Assembly: GCA_028673005.1 (NCBI GenBank)
Contig: CM054118.1
Coordinates: 62,987,401 to 63,051,400 of the forward strand
Source of the DNA: Tanypteryx hageni
Lineage: Eukaryota > Arthropoda > Insecta > Odonata > Petaluridae
Length of the DNA stretch: 64,000 nucleotides
Direction: 5' to 3'
The position numbers were made by a program, and so were the translations under genes. This document shows positions 22,245 to 33,651 of this stretch, in pieces. The notes below the pieces were generated by a model. That model saw only the letters and a list, made by a program, of their open reading frames with translations. It was not told the DNA's origin and ran no database searches. The first letter of the stretch is position 1. Every line of letters begins with the position of its first letter.

Positions 22245-25175
22245 CTGGAAATGAAAATAACATTTAAAGATAGAAAATTCATTTTATCCAAAACCAACAA
22301 AAATGTCATACAAATAGTGACCCAGAATATTTATTCAAGATACAAGTTTGATAATATATGTAGAGAAAATTATTAAACTGACAAAAATATCAAATTTGCT
22401 AATATAAAAGATTCATAATAATCAGAAGAATTATCGGAAAGAAGAAAAAGCAGGATTATTGCCAGAAGATTTCTCAAGCCTTTATCTTTCAGAAGAGTGG
22501 AATATTATTCTTATATGCATCTTGTTCTTATGAATTTTAATCAAAGTAATATATGCAGTGTGATATTGTTTATGGCATTTGATTCACTCCCAGTCTTTTG
22601 AATCATAGATATCAGTGAGATTCAATGTATTTTAACAGATTATCAACATACATGGAGGACTAAAGATGATTGCTTAACAGCCATCCCAAAATATCAGATT
22701 AATGAAATGTTATAACATAAAAATAATTCAATTACTGTTATGGATTCTTAAAATCTAATGCATTAATAATTGATTAGAAATGAAATGTTTCTTTACTTCA
22801 ATATGAGTTAATCATATATAGATTATCCAATGAACTAGGAATAAACATTTCTATGAAATCAAAATACACCCAGTCCCCAACTAACAGGATAGATGTATTC
22901 TTAAAAAATTTTGTGTATGGTGAAATCATGTTAGTCGAACACGAATTTCTCATGAGAAATAATGCAAATAGGGGGAGATGCATTCCAGCATCCTAACCTG
23001 ATTGACATATTTTTAATTTTATTCCTTTATTATGACTATACTTTGGTTAATGCTTTGTGTTTTTTATTTGTTTATGTATATTTCATACACGTAACTCATT
23101 TTTACAGAAAAGAAACAATGATAACATTGCTTCATTAAGACCTGTATGACAAATGATATCACATGTTTGTTCATTCTTCTCTTAGCTCTTAAGTAAATCT
23201 AGTTTTTGCTCTAGCAATATAACTTTTCTTGGTTTCATACTCCCACCACCAATAAAATGTGAACTATAAACTCGTGTATTTTTTATGTACATGACAGCCA
23301 TTTTGAATCACCATTTATTTAATATATGTTATTTAGAAGATTTGTAAAATAATAATTTTAAACAACAAATAAATAATAATTAAACGTTATATTATAATAC
23401 ATGAAATATTATAATTTTTTAAAATATAACAACATATGATCTATAGAAAATTACAAAAATGGTCAAAGGAAATTTTTAAAACATTCAAGAATGGTATTTT
23501 TCTACATTGCAGTTTAAAAACCATGAAATCCCTTGCCTTCTGTATCAGACTCATAGAAATTGTCAGACTCATCCTCTGGAACAGATGTTTACGATAATGG
23601 GCTCATTGTCATCTGCAATTAATGAAGAGCAGGGCAAAAGTCCACTTTCTATACCTTTTTCACGATCATAGAGAAGTCATGGAGAAATTGTGTTAAACAA
23701 AATGACCAGTATTTTGGTTGAAAACCAGCCTTACTTTAAAAATCGTGTTAAACCAAAATCGTGCAAGAATTTTTATTTTGACAGTGCATTTAATTTTTGT
23801 GTCAATGACAACCACTTTACATGAAGACCTACATGTAGTTTACAAATTTTCCTTTGTTTCAACTCTGAAACCGATGGTCATATTTTGATGAAATTTGGCA
23901 TTGGGTAGTTTTGCTAAAATTAGTTGATCGTTTCCAATTTTGGTTAAAATCGGACAATAATTACGATCACTTTACATGACCTACAAATAGTTGACAATGT
24001 TCCATTATTTCAACTCGGAAACCGCTTGATGTATTTTAATGAAATTTGGTATTGAAGAGTTTTGCTAAAATTTGTCAACTGATTCCAATTTTGGTAAAAG
24101 TTGGACAACAATGACGACCACTTTACATGAAGATCTACATGCAGTTTACAATGTTCCTCCGTTTCAACTCAGGAGCCACTGGACGTATTTTGATGAAATT
24201 TGGTATTGGGGAGTTTTGTTAAAATTAATTGACCGATTCCAATTTTGGTTAAAATCGGACAATAATTACGACTACTTTGCATGAAGATCTACATGTATTT
24301 TACAATGTACCTCGCTTGCTTCTCGTTAAATTCTCATCCGATCGAAAAATATTGAGAACATTGTGAAATCTCAAAGAATGCATTTGGAAACTCTGTGTAC
24401 TCTGACATGGAGTACACCTTTCCAATCTTGTTAAGGTTACTTGAGATCCCAAGGCATGAATAAAGAAAATTTATTGAAATTTTTTCTATTTTCTAATCCA
24501 GACCAAAATCACGGGTCAGTTGTAACATAAAAAATACATAAGTAAACTCCTTGCTTCTCTCATGCCTGTAAATTAGTTTTATGCGGGATTTGTTGAACAA
24601 CCACCTATCTTTTAAGTGGGGTGATTCAAACTAAAGTGTTAGAATATTATCTTGGATTCCACATTACCAAAATGATGATCATTTGGCGTTGATGCTAGTT
24701 GATTTGATAGGAAGTAATTGTCATTACAGCAATCTTACATGGACAGTATGGAGCAGTCCAGGACCTGATGCTTACAGCACAAATTAGTAAAACTGACCAA
24801 AAGTTAACTACAGTCAATATTATCTCCTATATATTAAGGCTAAATTATTTGTGTTAAATATAATGTTTTCAGGTTGATTACCTAGCTTAGAGTATTTTTT
24901 TAACAATTGAGACAACAGATTTCTAAAAGGAAAACATTATCATAACATTGAGAATCATTTTGAATTAACTTTCTTTCTTACCAAAATAAACACACATGTA
25001 TTTTAAGCACTTTTACATCATATTTACCATTAAAAATCATTCAACAAGATTCTTTGGGAGATGGTTCATTTTTTATACTAGGAAGTCTGTCTCATAATCA
25101 ATACAAATAAGTAATACTAATGATCTTTAACATAAAACATGACAATAAAAGGCAATAACATAACTAGTCGCTCAC
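22245..25175 (-). other. Last intron of the ankyrin-like gene
   Basis: About 2.9 kb with no exon that I can support. It is AT-rich and contains the ~154 bp tandem array at 23,811-24,310. Short open frames here are chance. Confidence 0.5.
23811..24310. repeat. Tandem repeat, ~154 bp unit, 3.3 copies
   Basis: Units begin at about 23,811, 23,966, 24,117 and 24,271 with CACTTTACATGA-like text, giving periods of 155, 151 and 154 bp. Each unit carries AAATTTGGTATTG, CCAATTTTGGT and GGACAATAATTACGA-type blocks. Copies are roughly 80-90% alike by eye. The array lies in the last intron. No open frame crosses the units convincingly. Confidence 0.85.
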
Positions 25176-25251
25176 CTTGACGGTGTGGTTGGTTGGCCTG
25201 GAACGTACTCAGAGGTAGCTTCTGGATCCTGCATCTGGTAAAATTCAGAGC
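25176..25251 (-). CDS. Ank2: Penultimate ankyrin-like exon, 76 nt
   Basis: A 76-nt exon, acceptor TTGCCTCCCTAG|GCTCTG, donor TCAAG|GTGAGC. It begins in phase 1 and ends in phase 2, so it is the one internal exon here that is not symmetric and is probably constitutive in isoforms using the terminal exon. It reads GSEFYQMQDPEATSEYVPGQ, then PTTPS, with a closing Arg split across the junction (AG|G). Splicing to the terminal exon gives a continuous Thr/Arg-rich frame. No domain, but the position matches the tail of ankyrins. Confidence 0.7.
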
Positions 25252-26655
25252 CTAGGGAGGCAAATGTGTATTGAACTTAGTGAGAAAAGAAGGATGATTT
25301 CATGTAATTAAATGCAGTAGATGATACTGTATATCAAGTCTTTTCTCATCTTAATGAAATGAGTGATTCAGTTTTGAAATGATGGAATTAGAAGCCAGCC
25401 CTTCAACAGTAAAAATTTACAAAGGAGCATAAAGCTAAATCTTATGTTAAAGGCTGCCATGAATATATGATAAAAATCATAAATTTTTTCCTTCAGCATA
25501 GGTATGAAATATTTATGAAAGAATATGATTTTATGTATGGGGATATGTAAATCATAACATATCTGTTTGTGTGTATATATGTCTTCATACATACATACAC
25601 ATATGTATACATGTGTGTCTATGTAGGTTTATATACACACATATATACATGTTAGTGAAAATAAATTATGACCAATTAAAACATGCTGCAACCTGGAATA
25701 AAACTAAGGCTTTTTGAGAGACCTTAATTTGGCACATTCAAATGTTCATTTACTCCCTCATTCACCTTCACATTCACTCATCTGTCTCTGTATCATATAT
25801 TTATTTGTGAGAAAAACTCTTATGGGTATGATGCTATTGTCAAGTTCTATTGTAATAAATGATCAAAAACAGCAGAGATTACAAACTAGAATTTAATGTC
25901 ACTAAGCTTAAACCAGAGCCAAGATAAGAGATCATAAAGTCCAAAGAATTGAAAGGTTCCATACCTGTCTACCATGCTTAATTTTATGGATAAGGTAAAT
26001 GGTGAAAGTGATATTTAATATTAGAAAAAATATTCAGTACATAAAAAAGGCACAAATGATCATTCTCATGTATATTCTATAGCTAATTAGGTTAACTCAA
26101 GTTATTAAGTTATTTTGAATTATAATGGCAATGAAAACATGCAATACATTAATGAAACAGAGTAATACCACTGGATTCCTGCATATTGATTTGACGATGA
26201 AATCAGACACCCATCAAGAAAATTGAAATAGATAATTTAAATAAATAAGACGAAATGAAAGAAACTGTCCTATGAATAAGATGATAGATGAAATCTTCAA
26301 CAAACTCTAGGTACAAATGATGCAATCACTGGATCAGCTTAAGATACCACCACATCTTAAGAGCACAAGAGAGATATTCTGTTGTCAAAAATCCTAAATA
26401 TCTTTACTTCTAAAATGATGCTGTCATATCAAGCTCACAGCACTCCAAAGTAGATGACAAAAAATTTCATTCCGAAACAGATCTATACATGCTTAAACAG
26501 AGATCTGAGAAATAACACAAAACAAAACTAATTCAGAAGAGTGGACACATCAAAAGAGAGAGAAAATAAACGAAGAGTGTCAAGAGATAAAAGAAAGATG
26601 AGACGAAAGGAGCATAATAAAGAGAGAGAGAGAGTGCGCTGGAATCGCGACTGAC
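25252..26655 (-). other. Intron, 1.4 kb
   Basis: No exon or element seen. It contains a short AC/AT-alternating stretch near 25,570-25,650 and an AG-rich run (26,610-26,635) next to the upstream exon's donor. Confidence 0.45.
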
Positions 26656-26793
26656 CCATTCCCAGAGACTGTTCTCGGTGTGTTTCGAGGTCAAACCGCC
26701 AGTCATGCTCCCTCACGTCACACTCCACATTATCGCTATCATCGTCTATGCTAATGTCATGGATGGGACGAGGACGACGTCGGGAGACAGCTG
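26656..26793 (-). CDS. Ank2: Small ankyrin-like tail exon, 46 codons
   Basis: A 138-nt exon, acceptor GTTTGTGCTGCAG|CAGCTG and donor ATGG|GTCAGT, phase 1 to phase 1. It reads AVSRRRPRPIHDISIDDDSD and continues DNVECDVREHDWRFDLETHR before ending EQSLGM. It starts basic and turns acidic. The nearest exons are almost 6 kb upstream and 1.4 kb downstream. The open frame extends on both sides into low-complexity sequence (an AG-rich run downstream), typical of intron, which supports the splice boundaries. Likely an optional tail exon. Confidence 0.6.
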
Positions 26794-27445
26794 CTGCAGC
26801 ACAAACAGATGGGCAAAGAATATGGACAATGGTATTAGCAATGAAGGGAGAACAAGCAAGACATATACATGTTTTTAGATATTTGGGTTTAATAGTCATG
26901 GTTATTGAAAGGGCAAAGTGAGAGATTTCTTAACTTTGTATCCTTATGCACAATAATTTGAGACCACTCTTTCCTCCATCATCAGTGTGGTTTTAATAGG
27001 ATATGGTAGTATGGTGTTCCATTCAATAGAAGAGGTTCTAAGACATGTATCTCATAAGTTCAGAGGTATAAAGGGTTTTCTTCTACCTTTGTGTGTAAGT
27101 CACTTGTACATGAAAGAGTTACAGCCATTTCTGCCACCTGATCATTATGGCTAAGGCTATGGAGGTTACCACTGAATTCCATAAATACAGAAATAAATTA
27201 TAAAGGTGTGACAGAATATGAAGCAACTGAAAAATACAATTGAAAAAAAACTTAGGGAATGGGTGTTTGGAAGGAAGTTACAAAATTGGATAAGAATTGG
27301 AAATTACTACTGTTGATCCTGAATTTAAACCTGGAGTGGTAAGCATGTATGGAAGAATTTAAGGATTATGTATATAATAGAGAAACAAAATTGTTATTAA
27401 CATATTCCACTTGGGAAGGCTCTACTTTGTGGAAAGATTTCATAA

Positions 27446-27597
27446 TGTAAATAAAAAAGAATTTTGTAAATTTCCACTAGACAAATTTGTGACCAGTTTC
27501 ACCTGTTACAGCATCATCAGGTGATGATACTGTAACAGGTGAAACCGGTTGTAATAAATTTGTCTAGTGGAAATTTACAAATTCTTTTTTATTTACA
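27446..27597. mobile_element. Palindromic MITE-like element, 152 bp
   Basis: The two ~74 bp arms are inverted copies of each other: the left arm runs TGTAAATAAAAAAGAAT then TTCCACTAGACAAATTTGT, and the right arm is its reverse complement with a few mismatches. The centre is ATCATCAGGTGATGAT. No coding capacity. A clear target duplication was not found, so the ends are approximate. It would form a long hairpin in the pre-mRNA. Confidence 0.7.
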
Positions 27598-27898
27598 AAG
27601 TTGTTATTATAAATAATTTTCATGATAAACAATGCATTAAAAAACAGAAATGAACATTTTCTTTTCATTTGAATTTTTTAATTGGGTTATTTCATCTGAA
27701 TGGGGTATTTTATTCTGATGCAAATTTTTAACAAGAATTAATCCCAACTATAAACTGCAAAATAAAACATGCAAAAATTAAAAATGAAGTTACTCAATGA
27801 AATTCCCTGTTGAATCTAAAGCTCATACTAACAGATGGTTAATAATTTCAGTGCCACATAAATATGTTAAGGGCCAAAACTTTTTGTCATTTACTTAA

Positions 27899-28104
27899 CC
27901 TTTAACGTACGGCGGCCATTTACGTTGGTGCCTCTCATATTTTTTCATATCGGAGCTCAAAGAACATACATTAGGAAATACGATAACCAATAAGGATGGA
28001 GCGAAATCTGAAATGTGTTAACACACTGCGTCGCCATACGGCATTGCTCGGCCGTGAAAGCATACATTTAGTCTGCCCATATGGGGATGCTTGGCTGTTA
28101 AAGG
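27899..28104. mobile_element. piggyBac-like MITE, 206 bp, TTAA target sites
   Basis: The element starts CCTTTAAC and ends GTTAAAGG, exact inverted repeats, and is flanked on both sides by TTAA (27,895-27,898 and 28,105-28,108). TTAA duplication is the hallmark of piggyBac transposition. The interior is more GC- and CpG-rich than the surrounding intron. The terminal repeat is short (8 bp), so family membership is inferred. Non-autonomous. Confidence 0.65.
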
Positions 28105-29239
28105 TTAAATTATCTCATTAAAGCCTAGTCAATCACTTAATTCAGTCTTCATTTCATTTGCATCCTTCACCAACATCATTTTTATTAAAAGGACTAAATT
28201 GGCACCTACTACATCATTCTTAAGACTCATGAAATATTAAGCATAATATTCCTAATCTAGACTGACACAATAAAAATCTGCTTAAAGCCCATCTGGTGGT
28301 CTAAAACTCTAAAAATTGAACAATGCACATGCATTTTTATGCTCGAAAGAGAGGAAAATTACTTAAGAACATTACTAAGTATTTTAAAAATGTATATACA
28401 TTTCATCTATATGTTAAATGCATTTCTATGTAGCATTGCACAACATTGAAAGCCAATGTTTGGCTCAGCTGTTCCATTTGTCCAAGTTAAAGTAACAATA
28501 AATGAAGCTGATTAAAATTTGATGTAGGATTCTTCAGTCTTGTTTAGAAATGTTACTAAAATATTATATTTATTTCTCTGATTCTCATGAACTTCTCATA
28601 ATTTTTCTAATTTATCATTACAGTCACAAAATTTGACTTGGATTTTCTATCATAAATTGTTCAATAGACCTCAACAGTAGCTGATATATAATCATCTGAA
28701 TAACTGATGTCTTTCGTGTGTGGTAAAGATGTCATTTTTGTCAAATATAAGGCATTGATGGAATTAAATGGAGTACTTAGTGTGAGATTTAAAAAAAAAG
28801 AATTTTACAATAATTCATGGATATGTAAGTATACTATTTCTGTACGTTTGTAATCTTTGTAGGCAATAAATGTTCTATATCTGTGGAGGAGCAAAGAATC
28901 TCATTGAAAAATTTTATGTTTAGTATTTAAAAGTGCCACTGATTATGATAAGCACCTTATTCTCTATGATAAAAGATTTAATCAATGATTTTTGTATCAT
29001 CTGGATATGTATAGTTGACAATGAAATTTGCATTGATCTAATTACCGATGCTATGCTGGAAACCTTTGTAAATTGAAATACCTACTCCAGTAATGAATTA
29101 AAAATTAAAGACATCATCAATAATGCCCTATTACTATTGTAACAATTTAAATTAATCAATCTTTCAATTAGTCATCAAACATATGACTTGAAACACCTAA
29201 ATCAAAGAATATTAATTATCTTAATTGTTAAAAATATAT

Positions 29240-29833
29240 ATATTTGGGTACTTGCATATTTTCCGCAGGACCCTTACGGTGCGCCATGGGTGACGGGAAA
29301 TGGAACTACTTGGATCTCCGCTGGTATGGAGAGGGTGACATTATTTAAGGTAGAGAAATAGAACGAACTCATCAGCCAATGTTACCCTACCCAGTTTGAG
29401 AAAAAGCAAACGTTCTTTATATGATCTAAAGTGTTCATTTTATTAAAAATTTTAAAAATGAAATAGAATGAACCAACCTTACTGAAACATCGGTTGGAGA
29501 AAAAATAGCAACCTCCATGCAGCAGTTCCAGGTTTTTCTTATAATAACGTGTTCATTTAATTACACTTTTTTAATGGAAATAAACCCAACCAACTAACGT
29601 TACCCAACCCGGTTAGAGAAAAAACAAATGTATTTTCTATAATTAAGTATTCATTTTATTAAAAATTTTTAATGGAAATATAACGAACCAACAAAACCAA
29701 CATTACCCAACCCAGTTGGAACAAAACAACCTCCATGGGATCCCGAAGCAGAGCAAACTCCACGTAGTTCCATTTCCCATCACTCATGGTGCCACGTAAT
29801 GGTCCTGCAGAAAATAATAAGTACCTATATTTG
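29240..29833. mobile_element. Inverted-repeat element (~590 bp) with internal tandem units
   Basis: The left end (29,243-29,312) and the reverse complement of the right end (29,760-29,830) share about 70 bp, including TTTTCCGCAGGACC versus TTTTCTGCAGGACC and GGGAAATGGAACTAC in both. Between them are about four degenerate ~100-115 bp units with AACCAAC...TTACCCAACCCGGTT and TTCATTTTATTAAAAATTTT blocks. No transposase frame. A non-autonomous foldback-type DNA element is the best fit; superfamily unknown. Confidence 0.6.
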
Positions 29834-32399
29834 TCCAACAATCCCGATAGCCATATTGTTATTCGCCCCTAATAATTTGTTTTTCAGTCGATAAAATTCA
29901 TGAAAGAGAAGCATCTTAGGAGCAGTAGAAAGTTAGATAGCCATTTTTAACCATTCTTTACAAAGGGTAACATGAGTGTCAGTCCTTTTATTTCCCTTTC
30001 CTCTCCATTACTCTTGCCAGTAAACATTCTCTTAAGTGCTTTTCTACACCATCAACTTATTATTTAGTTTCCATTACTGAACCTCATATTCCAGTCACAT
30101 TCTAAATATCCCATATACTTTTCGCTAGTACATAATCTAATTTATTTTCTTCAACCTACCAAAATTACTATTTATTTTCCATTTATCAAAAAGAATTTCT
30201 TTTCATACTTATCAATATATCATTGACAGCCACCAACTTAGTCTATTCATACTATTCACTGCTCCACATACAGTTTAAATGCTAAAGATCTTATATAATT
30301 AGTTTACAGTTATGGTATTGAACTTTTATACTAAAAAAAATATTAATTCAATTTTATCTCAAAAAAATGCCTTTAATTTTTATTAAGCTATCTCAATTTC
30401 CTCACTTATGAACAACAATTAATAAGTTACTCTTCAAAAGGTAACCTAAGATTATTTAACCATTACCCTACTTTAAATTTATTGTTAATTTGGTATTCTT
30501 GTACAGTTCATTAAGCAGGAAAGAAAGATTGCATAAAATATTATTTTTACCCACATCTTCATGAGCATCACCATCTATGGATAGAAATATATATTATGAT
30601 CTGCCAAGAAATAAAGATCAATGGATGAGTCAACATGGAATTATTTTGGCAATGAATGAAAATTTTAAACATGCTGTTATCTAAAAATGTTCAAATAAAA
30701 TTCAAAATGCAAGCTGAAAATTAAGTAGGCAAATTACATACAATTTAAAAAAAAACAAATAAAATAAATTAGTATTATGTAACTATTACTAAGTCTCATC
30801 TATCAAATAGAAAGTTACCTTCAAAATCAAAAAGATAAAATCCAACCAATTATTAAAACTATTTATAATTAAAGGTGTGAAGAAGGGCACTGAAGGTTCA
30901 GGTGCTGAAGTCATGCAATTGATTCCATTATTATCTAAGTTGATTATTACTCTAAAGTAGCCTAATTGAAAAGCAGATGAATACCTCACAGCTATCAACT
31001 AGTAAAGAAAATCAAATAATGTGTTTACAAATCAGTATACATTTTAAAGTTAGATAAGAAAGAAATTTTTTTGCTTTCTAAGTGCTGCTTTCTTAGGAAT
31101 GAATATGATATAAAGTTGAGCACCTGGAAAAAGAATTAAAAACTTTTCGTGAAAGTATGCATAAAAATAATCAGAAAAATAATAGAGTTAGAAAGCATGT
31201 ACACATTAATGCCTATGAGAAAACAAGGGAGAAAATATGTACAAAGTAAATGCCATTATCTACATGGGCTTAGAAAAAAATCAACTCATGCAACAATGAA
31301 CAACATGACTCAGGCTACAATAAATAAGATGCAAAGCATTGTTGAAAAGCAGATAAGAAAGCAGGTCATACTCTATTAAGTTCATGATCCCTATATTTAC
31401 ACTTTTAATTTTCTGGATATGCGGCAGAATATATCCATTATTTGTAGTAGTTATGGTTACTATTAACACCTTTGGATCCATGATACATAGATCTGAATAC
31501 AGCACAACAAGAAAGAAAAGTAAGCTTATTCATCAACTGGAATGGAAGAAACATCAAATTGAGGGAATAGCTTTTACTTGTATATTTTTCGTTATATACT
31601 CTTCCTAATAATTCCTTGGATAATGTGCATTCCTTCTATTTCGCCTCTCTAAAATACACTTAATAATTTTCCTTTCATGGATATATATTCCTCATAATTT
31701 TAATAAAAGAAAGTGTTACCATAGATGAGGCCCTAGGGAAAAGAAGCATTAATATAATATGTAAAAATCGTATAAGAGAACACTTTTTATAGTGATTCGA
31801 TGGGTATATTGCAAAAACCATGGAATAAGTGCGGTAAGAGTGTGTATGAGTGTATATGGGCTTAGGAATACACCTATTAGACACACAACTTTATTCTCGC
31901 ACACAATTTCTACTGGGAATGTAAATAACCATTTAAGCATGGAAAATAGTAAAAAGCTACATGTGGAAAGGTGGCACCATTCTGAAGGACAGTTGAAAGC
32001 TAAAGTAGGCAACAAAAGGGAAAGAAGAAGATTCACATTCCATGTCTTTTGAATTGCGTAATATCATTTATAAAAATCAAGATAAGAAACCATCATCTAC
32101 ATAATGGACATCCATTCATTGAAGGAGAGAGAGAGAGATACACTTGCAAACACACACACATACACACATGTACACATATTCATACAGACACTACCGGATT
32201 GGAGAGACAATAGTGCTACAGTCAAATTCACACACACATACGCATTTATACGTGCCAATCCCTACACAGCAGAATTGCTCATCACATCAATACTACAACA
32301 GATAGCAAACTTGTGCATTGCTTGCACTTAAGTCTTATACTCTTCTTCGTTACTGCAAACGGCTCAGGAGGGGAAGCTCATATTTTTATTACTCGTAGA

Positions 32400-32540
32400 A
32401 ATTTGTATATATACATATATGGCCTTGTATATGTATATATATATATACATATATATATGTATATATATGTATATATGCTTATATTAATGTGTGTATGCAT
32501 GAGTAATTTCATATATATATATATGAAATATACATATATA
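32400..32540. repeat. TATA/CATA microsatellite
   Basis: Interrupted (TA)n and (ATACAT)n runs inside the 5.9 kb intron. A (CA)n-rich stretch (32,128-32,176) lies just before it. Confidence 0.8.
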
Positions 32541-32715
32541 TGCAAACATTAATAAGTGTATATCCACATACACACAGAAATACATTTAAGTTTATTTGCC
32601 AAGCATTAAAAAAAAAGAAAAAAAATACACAAACAGAAGAACTGAACAGGACATTCCATAAACGACACATGGAGAGTGAGGAGAAAAGAAAATCTTTTTT
32701 TGATGAATTATTAAC

Positions 32716-32784
32716 CTCGCATTGTTGTGGAAATTGTTGCTGATGCATCCTCCTGGATCACATGTTCCACGACTCCTGTCTCTC
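32716..32784 (-). CDS. Ank2: Small ankyrin-like tail exon, 23 codons
   Basis: A 69-nt exon with a pyrimidine-rich acceptor (CTATTCTGCTCAG|GAGAGA) and donor GCGAG|GTTAAT, phase 1 to phase 1. Joined to the 10.8 kb exon it reads GETGVVEHVIQEDASATIST then TMR. Past the donor the frame hits TAA at once, so if spliced differently it would end the protein. It lies about 870 bp downstream of the giant exon. The Thr/Val text matches the style of the last two exons. Seen from splice signals and frame only. Confidence 0.62.
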
Positions 32785-33651
32785 CTGAGCAGAATAGAGA
32801 GGGAAAGAGAGAGAGAGAAAGAGAAGAGAAAGTGTGACTATTAGTTCTTTCAATAATGCCCAAAACAACGGGCAACATTTTTCACAAGCACACACACATC
32901 CATACATCCCTATAGTTTTAGAATTTCAATCAAAAATTAAGGCAAGGAGGGAAATGCTGCATTACCGAAGTATCATTTGAATTCTCTACATGAAAGCAGT
33001 CAATACAGTTACTTTTCAAATGAGATATCTTTACAAATGTAGGAATATAAGAAAATTTATATATTTTAGACAATAGTTATTCATGGCAAGAGATCATTAG
33101 TTGTTAAAAATGAGAAATTATTTCAGTAAGAATTCGATAAAGTTACTCAATATTATGGGCCACTATTCAGTCAAGGATTGTTCAAAATTTTTTAAAGTTA
33201 CATATTCCCAGTGCAAGATTATGCTTTTCACCAAAACCATAACTTGTACCCAGACTGACCATGCAATGCATGCACAAATAGAAGTAAATTTACTTCATAA
33301 GATTGGAGGAGAAAAAAGTTAATATAAAAGATTAACAAAACAAGAAAATCCAAGATTATGAAATTAAATATTATTGGTCTATAACATTAAGTTAGTAAAA
33401 ATCATAACTTTATATACAGCATATATTTTGTTGCTAAGATGTATAAAAATAATTTACCTTGGATTGATTGCTGCCTTAAAAAATAAATATCAAACTAATA
33501 CAATAATTTAAATGAAAAAGGAAAAGTACACACATTCAAGTGAACGAAATAATGAAAAGCAAATGAAAGATTTTGAAAGTATATGAAAATAATAAAAAGG
33601 AAGAGAAGAGGGTGTACGATGGTACCATGATGGAAATGAGTGGCCCTCTAC

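Larger units (their letters stand above)
26794..32715 (-). other. Long intron, 5.9 kb, with three transposon-like elements
   Basis: Between the 69-nt and 138-nt exons. It holds a palindromic MITE at 27,446-27,597, a TTAA-flanked MITE at 27,899-28,104, an inverted-repeat element at 29,240-29,833, and CA/TA microsatellites at 32,128-32,176 and 32,400-32,540. Apart from these, nothing recognised; small alternative exons could be missed. Confidence 0.45.

Noticed and set aside
26528..26655. Frame continuing past the 138-nt exon (RFQRTLSLSLLCSF...)
   Set aside because: It comes from an AG-rich low-complexity run after a good donor ATGG|GTCAGT.
33536..33651. Frame continuing past the 10.8 kb exon into a hydrophobic tail
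   Set aside because: A phase-1 donor at 33,652 connects in frame to the next exon; the tail is intronic AT-rich sequence.
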